Origin: Planctomycetota bacterium
GTDB taxonomy: Bacteria; Planctomycetota; Phycisphaerae; UBA1845
Direction: 5' to 3'
Length of the DNA stretch: 64,000 nucleotides
NCBI GenBank assembly: GCA_024276605.1
Contig: JAJRWX010000039.1
Coordinates: forward strand, 62,001-126,000
Part shown: piece after piece, positions 26,618 to 37,079 of the stretch
Layout of the letters: each line of letters starts with the position of its first letter
Numbering within the stretch: position 1 is the first letter of the stretch
Notes under the pieces: model-generated
Told to the model about the DNA's origin: nothing
What the model saw: only the letters and a program-made list of their open reading frames with translations
The model's database searches: none
Program-made: the position numbers and the translations under genes

Positions 26618-28132
26618 TTATCGTGTATTGCGGAACCACACCAACACATCGTCGGTCAGGCCGGAGCGACTACTTCTATCAATGGATACCACAAGATCGT
26701 TTCGTCCGTCGCCATCCAGGTCGGTAATCAAAATGGAATTCATCAGGGTGGCAGTAGAGGTTTGAGCGTTTGGGTCAGCATCCGGGTCAGATGGCACAGC
26801 GGAGGTGCCGTCGTCGACAATAATCGTCTCTCCCCACTGGTCAAACACGCTGGTTGCGTTTTGAGAATCAAACCAAACCAAGCCTCCATCAGCTGAGGCT
26901 ATCAATTCTACTTGAGCATCCCCCGTAATGTCTCCCAAGGCCAGTGCATGTGGCGCACGATCAGTGAACTCTGCGAGGGTGAATACGCGCCAAGGAATCG
27001 CTCTAAGCGGTGATGTCGTCGGGCCACTTGGTCCCTTGAACCATTGAATGAGTTGCCCGACTGATGAACGCATGGCGACATCCACAATGCCGTCACGGTC
27101 GATATCCGCCATACGAACAATATCCGCATCCGTAGCCACCTGAGCTACAAGTCCCGTTTGCCAGGAACCATCGGAAATGTGAAAGTCGTCAGGTATATCC
27201 AGTGCCGGATTTCGATACCATCGAATATTAAAAGTGGGGGCACCCGGTGAAGTAGCGACGACATCCAAATCGCCATCGCCGTCAATATCACCTAAGGCGA
27301 TGCTCTTGATGGACGTTCCCTTGGGGAAAGTATCGGGGATGCTAGCCACGGCCCATGTACCGTCTCGCACATCGAACGGACCGCCATTGGTAAAAATGAG
27401 TACTTCCGTTGACCCGGAAGTGCCACAGTCGGAGTTCCAAGCGGTGACAATGTCCAGATCGCCATCATCATCCATGTCACCAACAACCATTTCCGTGAAA
27501 CCACCCTCTTCCGGTAGTCCGTCGGCGCTGCCGGTTCCCTGTAAGAATGAAGTACCGATTTGGACCTCATCCCAGGCCAGGGATTGGTTGCTTTGTGTGG
27601 GGTCTGTTGGTCCTCGATAAATGATGATTGCGCCACTCAGGCCCGAGCTGGCAATTTCGGCGTCTAAACAACCCGGACCCGATAGCAATGTTTCCTTGGC
27701 CATCACCACAATGTCTGGTCTTCCATCTGCGTCGAAATCTGCTACGGCTAAGCCTGAAACGGCTACTACGGGAACGCTACCCGCTAAGGTTAACGTTTCA
27801 AAGGTGATGCCACCCGTGGCTGAACGACCTTGCAAATGAATTTGTACCGGCTGGGATTGGTTCCAAGCGGATACAAGGTCTTGCAGGCCGTCACCGTTGA
27901 GGTCTGCGCCGACGACAAACTGCGGGCCGGCGGAGTCTTCACTTTGCGGATCCACTTGGATCGCCTGGAAGAAACTGCGTGTGCTACCATTTCCGAATGA
28001 GACGGAGCCACTGCTGGATAGGGAGCCACCACCAATAAAGTTCCCATTGCAACCGATGGAATAGATCATTACACCAGCTAATGCAGTAGAGAGAGCAACC
28101 GTAAACCTCCGACGGAGATACTTTAGATTCAT
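26618..28132 (-). CDS. FG-GAP/VCBS repeat lipoprotein
   Basis: A 504-residue lipoprotein. The signal ends in the lipobox YSIGC, followed by a Gly/Ser-rich linker (GGGSLSSSGSVSFGNGS). The rest consists of VCBS/FG-GAP repeats with DLNGDGLQDLV, DFDADGRPDIVV, DMDDDGDLDIVT, DIDGDGDLDVVA, DIDRDGIVDVA and DLDGDGRNDLVV loops, predicting a calcium-stabilised beta-propeller outside the cytoplasm. AAGGA eight bases upstream fixes the ATG at 28132. Unlike the two surface proteins downstream, it is anchored by lipid and not by an IPTL-like tail. No enzymatic motif is visible. Confidence 0.85.
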   Translation of the reverse strand: MNLKYLRRRFTVALSTALAGVMIYSIGCNGNFIGGGSLSSSGSVSFGNGSTRSFFQAIQVDPQSEDSAGPQFVVGADLNGDGLQDLVSAWNQSQPVQIHLQGRSATGGITFETLTLAGSVPVVAVSGLAVADFDADGRPDIVVMAKETLLSGPGCLDAEIASSGLSGAIIIYRGPTDPTQSNQSLAWDEVQIGTSFLQGTGSADGLPEEGGFTEMVVGDMDDDGDLDIVTAWNSDCGTSGSTEVLIFTNGGPFDVRDGTWAVASIPDTFPKGTSIKSIALGDIDGDGDLDVVATSPGAPTFNIRWYRNPALDIPDDFHISDGSWQTGLVAQVATDADIVRMADIDRDGIVDVAMRSSVGQLIQWFKGPSGPTTSPLRAIPWRVFTLAEFTDRAPHALALGDITGDAQVELIASADGGLVWFDSQNATSVFDQWGETIIVDDGTSAVPSDPDADPNAQTSTATLMNSILITDLDGDGRNDLVVSIDRSSRSGLTDDVLVWFRNTR

Positions 28133-28297
28133 GGATTCATTCCTTGATACATTGCGACGTCCCATTGGCGCGCATAGATAACTTTGCAGGAATTATCGGC
28201 AGAAAAGGGGAATAGGCTGCGGTTGATCCTGATGCAACTTTGCAAGCATACCGTCCGATAACTACTATTGGGTTTGATGGCTATTGAAGGTAGAGAA

Positions 28298-29959
28298 CTA
28301 TCCGATTTCGGCCGCCAGAATTGTGATGTCATCGCTTTGCTCCGCTGAACCTACAAATTGGGTTACAGCCTTGCGTAGCGTTGTTACGAGGGAAGACGCA
28401 TGTTGGTCCTGGCCATTCGTTAGAGTGCTGATGAGGCGATCGAAACCAAAAGGTTGGGCTTGTTCGTTCATGGCTTCAATGACGCCGTCTGAGTAAAAGA
28501 GCAATCTTACGGGAGAGTCCCCGAATTTGAATGTCGTGGCTGGGAAGGTGGCGTCGCCTACAACACCAAGCGGAAAGCCTTGTTCCATCTGAAGTTCGTC
28601 AGGTGATGTGTTGGTGCTTTGAATAATGATCGGACCGAAATGCCCCGCAGAAGCACAGGTCACCACGCGTTCATTCAAATCGACGGCGGCTAAAATACAG
28701 GTTATGAATTTAGTGGCATCCGTATTGTGATAGATGAGGTTGTTCCATTTTTGCAATAGTTCCGACGGATGGCTCGCATCAACCACCGTCATACGAATGG
28801 CCGCTTGTAAATTAGCGGTTAGTAGTGAGGCGGCTACCCCTTCACCTGTGACGTCGGCGACGAGGCACCAGATCAAACCATCCGATGTTTCGATCACATC
28901 GTAATAATCACCACTTACGTGTCGCCCAGGCTCGTTTAATGCTGCGGCCTTAAACTGCTCCTTATTGGGCAATGCCTGGGGAAATAATCCAGTTTGGATT
29001 TTTCGAGCGAGTTCGATGTCGCGGTTAATCCGGGCATTCTTTTCCTGCTGGGCTACCAGCCGATTATTGATGAGGCCGATGCTAATTTGCTGAGCGATGC
29101 CGGCTAGAAAATCTCTATCTTCGTCACTGTAGGTGACGGAAGAATGAATGCGGTCCCCATAAATGACGCCGAGTATTTCCTCTTTGTGGATCAAAGGGAC
29201 GCACATCGCAGATCGGATGCCCTGTTGAACCATACTAACGGTGGGGTCTATGTGGGAGGGGTCTGCATCCGTAAAGATAGCCCGCTCGCCCTGTTCCAAG
29301 GCGCGTCGCAAGAGCGAACCGGAGATTTTCAATTCTCCTTCGCTACCGCGCAAGTTGCGGACGATGGGCCAGTCAACCGTGCGATGCCCAGGGCGCTTGA
29401 TAGCTATGGCACCTCTTTCGAAATGCAACATGTCAAAGCAAATTGACATGGCATTCTCTAGTAGCATATCTCTATCTTGCAAAGTTGTGAGCCGACCGCT
29501 CAACTCATAAATCATGCGGAGGCGTTGCTCTGATAAATTGAGCATGCGCTCACGGCTTGTATAGCGTGTTGCTTGGCTGGCCGTCCCTTCATCGTCGATG
29601 ACCACGGGCGGGACTGTGTCAGAGTTGCCGTCATGATAAGTAGCTAAGGTTGAACCGATTAATATGCGATCTCCGTCAGAAAGATGGCATGAATGGCTTA
29701 AGGCATCGTTAACCAGTGTGCCGTTTTTACTATCCAGGTCTTCAAGGCAATAACCGTCAGAAGTCAGCGACAACCTTACATGACGTCTGGAAGCGCTGGG
29801 GTCGTCGATGGTTAGATCACAGCTAACGTCACGACCTACGACTAAAGGCTGAGTGCCTAACACCTGATGTCCGGTCGTGCCATCGGGGTATATAAGTGAA
29901 AGTTCCGGCAATGTTCTAGTATCCTCTAATCGTATGGCGTAGCGGCTCGCGGTCTTCAA
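28298..29959 (-). CDS. FHA-GAF-PP2C (SpoIIE/RsbU-type) serine phosphatase
   Basis: A three-domain signalling protein of 553 residues. The FHA domain at about 36-105 (VVGRDVSCDLTID, SASRRHVRL, LEDLDSKNGTLVND) binds phosphothreonine. The GAF domain covers about 165-300 (AICFDMLHFERG-like region, SAMCVPLIHKEEILGVIY). A coiled linker (RINRDIELARKIQTGLFP) leads to a PP2C/SpoIIE phosphatase domain at about 330-553, with metal-binding aspartates in SGDYYDV, VADVTGEG and SDDITIL. It probably dephosphorylates an anti-sigma antagonist or another phosphoprotein. The start appears to be TTG at 29959 without a strong ribosome site, so the N-terminus is uncertain. Confidence 0.9.
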   Translation of the reverse strand: MKTASRYAIRLEDTRTLPELSLIYPDGTTGHQVLGTQPLVVGRDVSCDLTIDDPSASRRHVRLSLTSDGYCLEDLDSKNGTLVNDALSHSCHLSDGDRILIGSTLATYHDGNSDTVPPVVIDDEGTASQATRYTSRERMLNLSEQRLRMIYELSGRLTTLQDRDMLLENAMSICFDMLHFERGAIAIKRPGHRTVDWPIVRNLRGSEGELKISGSLLRRALEQGERAIFTDADPSHIDPTVSMVQQGIRSAMCVPLIHKEEILGVIYGDRIHSSVTYSDEDRDFLAGIAQQISIGLINNRLVAQQEKNARINRDIELARKIQTGLFPQALPNKEQFKAAALNEPGRHVSGDYYDVIETSDGLIWCLVADVTGEGVAASLLTANLQAAIRMTVVDASHPSELLQKWNNLIYHNTDATKFITCILAAVDLNERVVTCASAGHFGPIIIQSTNTSPDELQMEQGFPLGVVGDATFPATTFKFGDSPVRLLFYSDGVIEAMNEQAQPFGFDRLISTLTNGQDQHASSLVTTLRKAVTQFVGSAEQSDDITILAAEIG

Positions 29960-30149
29960 CCCGTGCGGATATGCCGGGCTAAAAGGCTCTTCGTCGTGCC
30001 GAGTACCGCTACATGAATAAGCATTTTACTCTGCCTATCGGGTCATTATAACATTGTAGATGGAGCGAGGGTAGTCTTGGTTATCTGATGTCTGTGTATT
30101 AAATGCTACGCTGCAACGGCTGGCGGATGAGAGCCATCGAAATCGACAT

Positions 30150-30443
30150 TTAGGGCTTAGTGTCGCATGTACAGACCATGTTTTCGCACCCTGGACAGCC
30201 CGAGCCGTATTTAGCGTGAAGGGCATCGGTGAGGCTGATGCCTTCGATATTGGCGAGTGTGACCAGCCAAGCAAAGACATCGGCGAATTCAGCACCGATT
30301 TCTTTTTTCGTTCCTTCACGAAGTGCAGCAGCTAGCTCACCAATTTCCTCGGATAACCATAAAAAGGTTGCAGCAGTACCACGTTCGCGATCCTTATCGC
30401 TGTACATTTTGTCGATCAACGCCTGAAAATCTTCAATATTCAT
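30150..30443 (-). CDS. MazG-like nucleotide pyrophosphohydrolase
   Basis: A compact 97-residue all-alpha NTP pyrophosphatase that hydrolyses nucleoside triphosphates to monophosphates, probably for nucleotide-pool cleaning. The magnesium-binding motif is EEIGELAAAL near residue 32 and EFADVFAWL near 51, the ExxE and ExxD pattern of MazG. The C-terminus is unusual: KYGSGCPGCENMVCTC carries four cysteines that could bind zinc. GAGGG lies upstream of the ATG at 30443. It lies 54 bases after the epimerase gene and may be co-transcribed with it. Confidence 0.9.
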   Translation of the reverse strand: MNIEDFQALIDKMYSDKDRERGTAATFLWLSEEIGELAAALREGTKKEIGAEFADVFAWLVTLANIEGISLTDALHAKYGSGCPGCENMVCTCDTKP

Positions 30444-30497
30444 TGTCTCGCAACCCTCAATACATCTTAGTTGGCACCCAGTACCCGATGGGCAATG

Positions 30498-31436
30498 TCA
30501 GACCAGCACGGCTTTGTAATACTCGATGGTGCGTGCTAGACCATCTTCCAAGTTGACGATTGATTCGTAGTTCAGCACCTTTTTGGCCAAGCCTATATCC
30601 GCGCAAGAATGCATGACATCGCCGGCTCGCGCATGGACGTATTGTGGTTGAATGTCAGTGCCGAGTGATGTGTTGATGGCTTCAATGACTCGGTTAACAC
30701 TAATTTGTCCACCACATGCCACATTGACTGCTTCTCCATGCGTTTGGTTGACATCCATGGCTAACATGTTGCCGTGTACGACGTTATCGATATAGGTGAA
30801 GTCGCGCGTTTGCTCGCCGTTTCCGTATACAGTGGGTGGCTGACCACTGATAATCGCGGCCACGAATGCGGGGATGGCCGCTGCATAATCGCTGGACGGA
30901 TCTTGCTGCGGACCGAATACGTTGAAGTAACGCAATGATATAGTCTCTAGACCGAAGCACTCATAGAAAGATGATAGGTAATGTTCTCCCAATAATTTCT
31001 GGACGGCGTACGGGCTGAGTGGCGCCGGGATGATGCCCTCATGCTTGGGCGATATTTCGCTATCGCCATAAGCTGAACTGCTTGCCGCATAGATGACCCG
31101 TTTAACACCGTTATTCTTGGCGGCCATGAGTAGATTGAAAGTGCCGTTGACGTTGACATCATGGCTGGTCTGTGGGTCTTCAACAGAACGAGGGACCGAG
31201 GGGATAGCTGCTTCGTGGTAGATATAATGAATGTCAGCGCAGGCCTGTGCGCACGTCTTAGTGTCGCGTAGGTCGCCTTGCATGAAGTCGAATCTACCCG
31301 CAACACTTTCGAGGTTTTCACGCCGACCGGTGGAGAGATCGTCCAATACACGAACGGTATGTTTTCGTGTAATAAGTGCTTTAACCAGATGTGAACCGAT
31401 GAACCCAAAACCACCTGTCACTAAGACATTAGCCAT
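30498..31436 (-). CDS. NAD-dependent sugar-nucleotide epimerase (GalE/WbpP-like)
   Basis: Extended short-chain dehydrogenase of 312 residues. The NAD motif GGFGFIGSH is at residues 8-16, the catalytic serine region is YAASSSAYG near 124, and the active-site Tyr-Lys pair is in SPYAVQK near 149. LRYFNVFGPQQDP and GNGEQTRDFTYIDNV are typical of UDP-glucose or UDP-N-acetylglucosamine 4-epimerases. Likely function: interconversion of UDP-hexoses for surface polysaccharide. AGGAAC precedes the ATG. There are no glycosyltransferases nearby, so the substrate is assigned by family only. Confidence 0.92.
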   Translation of the reverse strand: MANVLVTGGFGFIGSHLVKALITRKHTVRVLDDLSTGRRENLESVAGRFDFMQGDLRDTKTCAQACADIHYIYHEAAIPSVPRSVEDPQTSHDVNVNGTFNLLMAAKNNGVKRVIYAASSSAYGDSEISPKHEGIIPAPLSPYAVQKLLGEHYLSSFYECFGLETISLRYFNVFGPQQDPSSDYAAAIPAFVAAIISGQPPTVYGNGEQTRDFTYIDNVVHGNMLAMDVNQTHGEAVNVACGGQISVNRVIEAINTSLGTDIQPQYVHARAGDVMHSCADIGLAKKVLNYESIVNLEDGLARTIEYYKAVLV

Positions 31437-31641
31437 GATTATTTGTTCCTATATGAGTGGACTAAACTCTAGTCAATCGCTCGCGCCTCGTAAAACAGTC
31501 TACAGCGAACCATGACATAGTCATCTTATTTCTCTTTGACAGTACAACAATCGTACCTTGGTATTGGCCTCCGCAGCTATTCTACTTGGGCTATGACGGT
31601 GTATTGACCACGTGCTTGCATCACTGATAGACTATCGACTG

Positions 31642-32235
31642 ATGTTAGACCTAAATCATACATTCAGCGGTGCAACGTGCACTAGGTTCATCGGCGTTTG
31701 TGTTGCGCTGGCTAGCTGCATATGGTTCATCGGCTGTCAATCTGACTCTTTGGATCCCATAGGGCCGAGCCAACGGGAAGCCCTGGCCATGCTGATGCCG
31801 AGTCAGATTGAGATCGTCGAACCATTTACGCGGGTACGAAGTTTCGATGAAGATCCGGAGCCGGACGGGATCGAGCTGCTCCTACAGGCGGTGAATCCAC
31901 TTGATAACCCCGGTTTGATGATAGTGGGCGATATAACCGTGGAATTATACGAATTCATCCCAGCTAGTGCCGATCAAAAGGGGCGACGTATCGATGTGTG
32001 GGAAATCGAGCTAAGGACTAAAGAGCATCAAAAACGCTTCTGGAATCAGATTACACAGATGTATGAATTTCGACTGGCTGTGGAGTCTGAGCTGATACCG
32101 GTTGCGAAACGCTATGTCCTAGCTGTGACCTATCATTCACCGTTAGGGCAACATCTGACGGATGAGTTTCAGATCGATTATCGGGTGACCAGTGGCCCGT
32201 TGGGTGGTGCGGGAATGGGAAATTTTAGGGAATGA
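31642..32235 (+). CDS. hypothetical lipoprotein
   Basis: About 197 residues. A hydrophobic segment (FIGVCVALASCIWFIGC) ends in a lipobox. The mature part has an acidic linker (RSFDEDPEPDGIEL) and a beta-rich domain (GDITVELYEFIPASADQKGRR ... RYVLAVTYHSPLGQHLTDEFQIDYRV), reminiscent of a secreted Ig-like or C2-like fold, but I recognise no family. The start is uncertain: an in-frame GTG lies at 31612 and neither start has a clear ribosome site. It is divergent from the epimerase and 367 bases before EF-G. Confidence 0.65.
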   Translation: MLDLNHTFSGATCTRFIGVCVALASCIWFIGCQSDSLDPIGPSQREALAMLMPSQIEIVEPFTRVRSFDEDPEPDGIELLLQAVNPLDNPGLMIVGDITVELYEFIPASADQKGRRIDVWEIELRTKEHQKRFWNQITQMYEFRLAVESELIPVAKRYVLAVTYHSPLGQHLTDEFQIDYRVTSGPLGGAGMGNFRE

Positions 32236-32602
32236 GATGACCTGAAATAACCCACTTTCTTGTTTGAGGCGTAATTCCAATCAAGGCTGAAATCCAATTC
32301 ACACCGCTGCCCCTCGCTTGCCGATAACGTTGTACGATAATGTGGTTGGCATTTTGCGCTTGATTTCTTTCACCCAGATTGATACGCTACCACATTGGCG
32401 GTTGTTAGGTTTATGACAGCGGCCTATCCTCCTTTTTGTAACTCCTTTTACAGAAGGGTTTTACGTGTAATTCGGCGTACTGCGACCGACAATGTAGTAG
32501 TATGGCGAATATGTGATATTTGAATAGATGGTGTAGTGCGAACGCAAAAACGTGTCTGATCTGCATAAGAATTAGTCGCGGCGGGGTGGTAGGATTCTTG
32601 TC
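32236..32602. other. intergenic region upstream of EF-G
   Basis: 367 bases without a gene. The only structure I see is a short bulged hairpin near 32440-32465 (AACTCCTT with AAGGGTT), which is too weak to call a terminator. The EF-G ribosome site TAGGAT lies at about 32589-32594. Confidence 0.5.
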
Positions 32603-34708
32603 ATGGAACGCATGGGTAACATTAGAAATATTGGGATTTCAGCACATATCGACTCTGGGAAAACTACGTTAACGGAGCGATTGCTGTATTACGCAGGAAG
32701 AATCCACCGTATCCAAGAGGTCAAGGGTAAGGACGGCGGCGCGACCATGGATTTTATGGAGTTGGAGAAAGAGCGCGGCATTACGATCACTTCGGCTGTC
32801 ACGACTGTCGCCTGGGGAGGCAAGGAGATCAACATCATCGATACGCCGGGGCACGTGGACTTCACGGTTGAGGTCGAGCGTTCATTACGTGTGCTCGATG
32901 GTGCGGTCTTTGTGTTATGTGCGGTGGGTGGTGTGCAGTCACAATCGATCACGGTTGATCGTCAGATGAGGCGTTATCGCGTGCCGCGACTTGCGTTCAT
33001 CAATAAGATGGATCGAACCGGTGCTGATCCATCACGGGTGATTGCCGAGTTGGAAAGCAAGCTGGGCCATGTCGCCGTGCCGTTGCAGTTGCCGATTGGT
33101 TCGGAAATGCACTTCGAAGGTGTCGTTGATCTGGTTGGCATGAAGGCCGTTTACTTCGATGGTGAACGTGGCGAGGTCGTGCGCCGAGATGGCATCCCTG
33201 CTGATCTATTGGAAGAAGCGCAGCGGGCACGTAACGGTATGTTGGATACGCTTAGTCTTTATGATGACGAATTGATGGAGGTTATGCTGGAAAGTGAGGA
33301 GCCGTCCATCGAATTAATTCAAAAATCCATTCGTCGCGCAACGATCAGTCGGGATATTACTCCGGTGTTGGTTGGTACGGCGTTTCAGAATAAAGGTGTC
33401 CAGGAACTTCTCGATGCCGTAACGCGGTATCTTCCTTCGCCCATTGATCGTGTGGCCTATGCGTGTGATAACGCCAACGATGGCGCCGAAATAACCATCA
33501 CGGCTGATGCGGATGCACCTCTTACCGCTATGGCTTTTAAGATATGCGATGAACCTTTTGGGCAGGTAACCTACACACGTGTTTATCAGGGCGTGATTAC
33601 TAAAGGTAAGCGATATAAGATTACGCGTACCGGCAAGGAACAGCGCATTGGACGAGTTTTCCGTTTACATGCGGATAAACGGGAAGATTTGGAAAGTGCT
33701 CGCGCTGGTGACATTGTGGGGATTATGGGTATAGATTGTGCGTCGGGTGACACGATATGCGATAAGGAGTTAAACCTATCCTTGGAGAGTATCCATTGTC
33801 CGGAACCGGTCATTTCCATTGCTGTGAAGCCCGAACGTAACCCGGACCGTGAAAACATGGCTAAGGCACTCATGAGATTCGTTAAAGAGGATCCCACGTT
33901 TCACGCACATTATGATGATGCGACCGGCGAGACCATTCTTTCAGGCATGGGTGAGTTACATTTGGAAGTTTACGTTGAGCGTATGCGACGCGAGTACAAG
34001 GCTGAAGTTACCATAGGTCGCCCAAAGGTAGAGTATAAGGAGTCGCCCACGACGGAAGCCAAGTTTAATTACAAGCATAAAAAGCAGACTGGTGGGTCTG
34101 GTCAGTTTGCCCACGTGGTAGGCCGGTTGATTCCGTTGGATTGCGACGCCGAAGAGGATTATATATTCGAAAACAAAGTCACCGGTGGCCGAATTCCTAC
34201 AGAGTATATCCCCTCGGTGGACAAAGGTTTTCAGATGGCGCGGGCGAAAGGACCATTGGCGGGTTTTGAAGTCATAGGTGCGAAGATGATTTTAGAAGAT
34301 GGTACTTCTCATGCTGTCGATTCATCAGACTTGGCATTTCAACTTTGTGCACGTAGTGCGTTTCGTGAGGCTGTCAGGTCGGCTACACCGGTGTTGTTAG
34401 AACCTGTGATGCGGGTAGAGATTGAGGTGCCGACAGCGTTTCAGGGGCCGGTTAGTGGTGACTTAGCCTCTCGTCGAGGCATGATTATCAGTACGGAGAT
34501 GAAGGCGAATACCACTGTCATCATCGGTGATGTGCCGCTGGCCAGCATGTTCGGTTATTCCACGGATCTAAGATCGTTATCTCAGGGGCAAGCGACGTTT
34601 TCGATGGAGTTTGGATCGTACCGTAAATCTCCGAGTCACATTCAAGCGGAAGTGATCGAAGCCAAGCAAAAAGAAGCCCACAAAAAGAAGGATTCCTCAC
34701 CGGCATAG
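32603..34708 (+). CDS. fusA: elongation factor G, mtEFG1/spdEFG-like
   Basis: Ribosomal translocase GTPase of 701 residues with all five EF-G domains. GTP motifs: [17 protein letters not shown], with DSGKT rather than the common [18 protein letters not shown]; and NKMD. Domain IV (KVEYKESP ... [13 protein letters not shown]) and domain V ([16 protein letters not shown]) are intact. The [11 protein letters not shown] and [13 protein letters not shown] pattern is typical of mitochondrial EFG1 and the related spdEFG1 group of spirochaetes, Planctomycetes and delta-proteobacteria. It is not in a str operon: there is no rpsL, rpsG or tuf beside it. Planctomycetes often hold separate EF-G copies for translocation and recycling. 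Confidence 0.95.
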   Translation: MERMGNIRNIGISAHIDSGKTTLTERLLYYAGRIHRIQEVKGKDGGATMDFMELEKERGITITSAVTTVAWGGKEINIIDTPGHVDFTVEVERSLRVLDGAVFVLCAVGGVQSQSITVDRQMRRYRVPRLAFINKMDRTGADPSRVIAELESKLGHVAVPLQLPIGSEMHFEGVVDLVGMKAVYFDGERGEVVRRDGIPADLLEEAQRARNGMLDTLSLYDDELMEVMLESEEPSIELIQKSIRRATISRDITPVLVGTAFQNKGVQELLDAVTRYLPSPIDRVAYACDNANDGAEITITADADAPLTAMAFKICDEPFGQVTYTRVYQGVITKGKRYKITRTGKEQRIGRVFRLHADKREDLESARAGDIVGIMGIDCASGDTICDKELNLSLESIHCPEPVISIAVKPERNPDRENMAKALMRFVKEDPTFHAHYDDATGETILSGMGELHLEVYVERMRREYKAEVTIGRPKVEYKESPTTEAKFNYKHKKQTGGSGQFAHVVGRLIPLDCDAEEDYIFENKVTGGRIPTEYIPSVDKGFQMARAKGPLAGFEVIGAKMILEDGTSHAVDSSDLAFQLCARSAFREAVRSATPVLLEPVMRVEIEVPTAFQGPVSGDLASRRGMIISTEMKANTTVIIGDVPLASMFGYSTDLRSLSQGQATFSMEFGSYRKSPSHIQAEVIEAKQKEAHKKKDSSPA

Positions 34709-34852
34709 ACTTTTTTGTTGATTCGGTTGATTCGCCGGTGCTCAGTTGCCGAAACACCTGTGACAAAGCACTAGCATGGGATCGCACGCGTACATGCATT
34801 GGCTAATCAATCGTCGATGCGGTTGATAGCTGTCAACATTTGGTGAGTCGCA

Positions 34853-36295
34853 ATGATGACTGTGTCAGCGCCCGAGTGGGGATACGCTTTCGCCGTCGTA
34901 TGGTTGGTGCTTGCTTTCGCATCTGCTTTGCATGCCGTTATGTATAAGCGCGATCCGAAAGGTGCAGGTCTGTGGTTGTTCGCCGTATTTACATTTCCGA
35001 TTTTTGGTGCTTGGCTGTATTGGACGTTTGGCATCAATCGTATCGAACGTCGCGCTGAGCTACGATTAGGCGGCAAACAAAAGCCGTTTCATCCTCCCGA
35101 AGAAGTTACGCCGGGCTTAGCTGTTGTCGATAACGTTGTTTCATTGGAATTGAGGACGTTACGACGCGTGACGGATAGTGTCACTCGATTGCCACTGTTG
35201 GGTGGTAATCGCCTTGAACCGTTACATAACGGTGAGCAGGCTTATCCGGCGATGTTAGAGGCGATTCACTCAGCACAACGATCGATCACACTGGCTAGCT
35301 ATATTTTTGATTGGGATCGCATCGGTAGATCATTTGCCCAAGCGCTGGCTGATGCTTCTCGGCGCGGTGTAAGTGTGCATGTGTTGCTAGACGGTATTGG
35401 CGCTGTTCATTCCTTTTCACGCACTGGTCGACTGCTCATCAAGGCTGGGGCGCAGGTGGCGGCATTTTTTCCACTGCGATTTCCGCTTGGTCGACTGCGA
35501 CTTAATCTTCGTAACCACCGAAAAATTCTAGTCGTGGATGGTCGAATTGGATTCACGGGTGGCATGAACATCTCGCGCCGACATATGCTCAAACAACTGT
35601 CGCCGCAGCGATCTGAAGATCTACATTTTCGCGTGGATGGTCCCATTGTCGCGCAGATGCAACAAATATTCACCGAGGATTGGTACCTGGCGAAAAAAAA
35701 ACTCTTATCAGGGCCGGATTACTTTCCGCCACTCGATCTATTGGGCGATGCTGTGTGTCGTGGTATTGTCAGTGGCCCGGATGAGAACTATGAGAAGATA
35801 CATCTCGTATTACAAGGCGCACTGGCCTCGGCAGAGCGTTCCGTGCGTATTGTCACGCCCTATTTCGTACCTAGTCAAGCGATGATCAGTGCGATGAGCA
35901 TGGCTAAACTACGCGGCGTTGATGTGACTCTTATATTGCCGTCGAAAGTTGATTTACCTTATATGCGATGGGCGGCGGATGCTTTTTTGTGGCAGGTATT
36001 ACAACACGGCGTTCGAGTGTTTATGCGACCACCGCCGTTTGTTCATACGAAACTCGTTATCGTGGACGACGAATGGTTATTGCTGGGTTCAGCGAATATA
36101 GATCGACGAAGTTTTCGCCTCAATTTTGAATTCAATCTCGAAGCTTACGACGCTGCACTAGCCGGGGAGCTTGGTCGATGGCTTGATTCGTTAGTGAAAG
36201 AATCCAAGGAAGTTACCCTCGCCGATATAGACGCACGCCCTGGTTGGGTGCGACTTCGTGACGGGTTGGTGCGGTTGTTTGCGCCATACCTGTAG
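34853..36295 (+). CDS. cls: cardiolipin synthase
   Basis: Phospholipase D-type enzyme of 480 residues that joins two phosphatidylglycerols to cardiolipin. Two N-terminal membrane helices (PLDc_N domain, residues 8-60) are followed by two HKD motifs: NHRKILVVDGRIGFTGGMN near residue 222 and VHTKLVIVDDEWLLLGSAN near 400. Both retain His, Lys and the following Asp. RSFRLNFEFNLEAYD after the second motif is characteristic of Cls. The gene is a single transcription unit. The ATG at 34853 is followed directly by a second ATG, so the start is uncertain by one codon. Confidence 0.95.
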   Translation: MMTVSAPEWGYAFAVVWLVLAFASALHAVMYKRDPKGAGLWLFAVFTFPIFGAWLYWTFGINRIERRAELRLGGKQKPFHPPEEVTPGLAVVDNVVSLELRTLRRVTDSVTRLPLLGGNRLEPLHNGEQAYPAMLEAIHSAQRSITLASYIFDWDRIGRSFAQALADASRRGVSVHVLLDGIGAVHSFSRTGRLLIKAGAQVAAFFPLRFPLGRLRLNLRNHRKILVVDGRIGFTGGMNISRRHMLKQLSPQRSEDLHFRVDGPIVAQMQQIFTEDWYLAKKKLLSGPDYFPPLDLLGDAVCRGIVSGPDENYEKIHLVLQGALASAERSVRIVTPYFVPSQAMISAMSMAKLRGVDVTLILPSKVDLPYMRWAADAFLWQVLQHGVRVFMRPPPFVHTKLVIVDDEWLLLGSANIDRRSFRLNFEFNLEAYDAALAGELGRWLDSLVKESKEVTLADIDARPGWVRLRDGLVRLFAPYL

Positions 36296-36738
36296 AGTTG
36301 CACCCTTGTCGATATTATCTTTACGTCTGGGAGATACAGGAGAATTCAATCTATGCTAAATCCGAGCGGCGAGCGCCAGCGACCCGTGTCTTCAAAACAC
36401 CATAAACGCTGCGATTACATAGTGCTTTCACCGTGTGTGTATGCGGATCCGAAGACACCGGTCTCGGATCAGGTCACCCGCACGGTTGCGAACCAAAGAT
36501 CATCACCACATCCACCGGCAATATGCCGGGCAAGCCCAACTTACACGGCTCCTAAGGCGCATTCTACCGTATTATTTTCCGAATTCAATACTATTTGCGG
36601 ATTCTGACGAAAATGTTGGTGTTTCATCTAGTTGGCCCTTTTTTCGGCTTATATGACGGAGACGACGACTCATGTGACATGAAGTTAAGCGCAGTGCTGT
36701 GTCACAGCTTATTTTTCGCGCTCATCGTGGGTGGCATG
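36296..36738. other. intergenic region left of the REP/transposase element
   Basis: About 440 bases. An 84-codon plus-strand frame at 36353-36607 has an AGGAG site ten bases upstream, but its translation has no recognisable fold, signal or hydrophobic core and a composition unlike the neighbours. I treat it as unsupported. It may be decayed sequence at an insertion-prone site. Confidence 0.5.
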
Positions 36739-36893
36739 AGGGTCCGTGACACTTTCGGCGACTTCAGCGTCGTACCTGCATGCAGCCTGAAAGGCTGAAC
36801 GAAAGTAGCCGTGGGGAAGTCCGCCTGAGGCGGACGCCACCCACGGTAAGACCACCACCCGTTCCATTCGACCCTGAAGGGGGCGCAGAAGCG
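36739..36893 (-). repeat. REP-like palindromic unit, copy A
   Basis: 155-base unit in minus orientation relative to copies B and C. It contains a compound hairpin (CCGTGGG 36809-36815 with CCCACGG 36840-36846, nested GTCCGCC with GGCGGAC) and a smaller one (CAGCCTGAAAGGCTG). Confidence 0.85.
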
Positions 36894-36920
36894 CCACGTC
36901 ACACGCTCCCGACAGAATAG

Positions 36921-37030
36921 ACGACCCCTACAGGGTCCGAATGAATCGTTGGGGTCCCGTATTCCGTGGGCGACGCTGCGCTTGCCCACGGCTACTGTCG
37001 CACAGCCTTGCAGGCTGGGGAATGTGAGGC
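36921..37030 (+). repeat. REP-like palindromic unit, diverged copy B
   Basis: About 110 bases in plus orientation, with CCGTGGG (36964-36970) and CCCACGG (36985-36991) and a CAGCCTTGCAGGCTG hairpin at 37003-37017. It lacks the nested GTCCGCC stem of copies A and C. With copy A it forms an inverted pair, like a BIME. Confidence 0.75.
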
Positions 37031-37079
37031 GTCGGCTTTCCCAGAGCTCCCGTGGGCCGGGCTATCAGACTGTCACACG

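Noticed and set aside
36353-36607. 84-codon frame with an AGGAG site upstream
   Set aside because: The translation has no fold, signal or hydrophobic core and nothing I recognise; left as unsupported.
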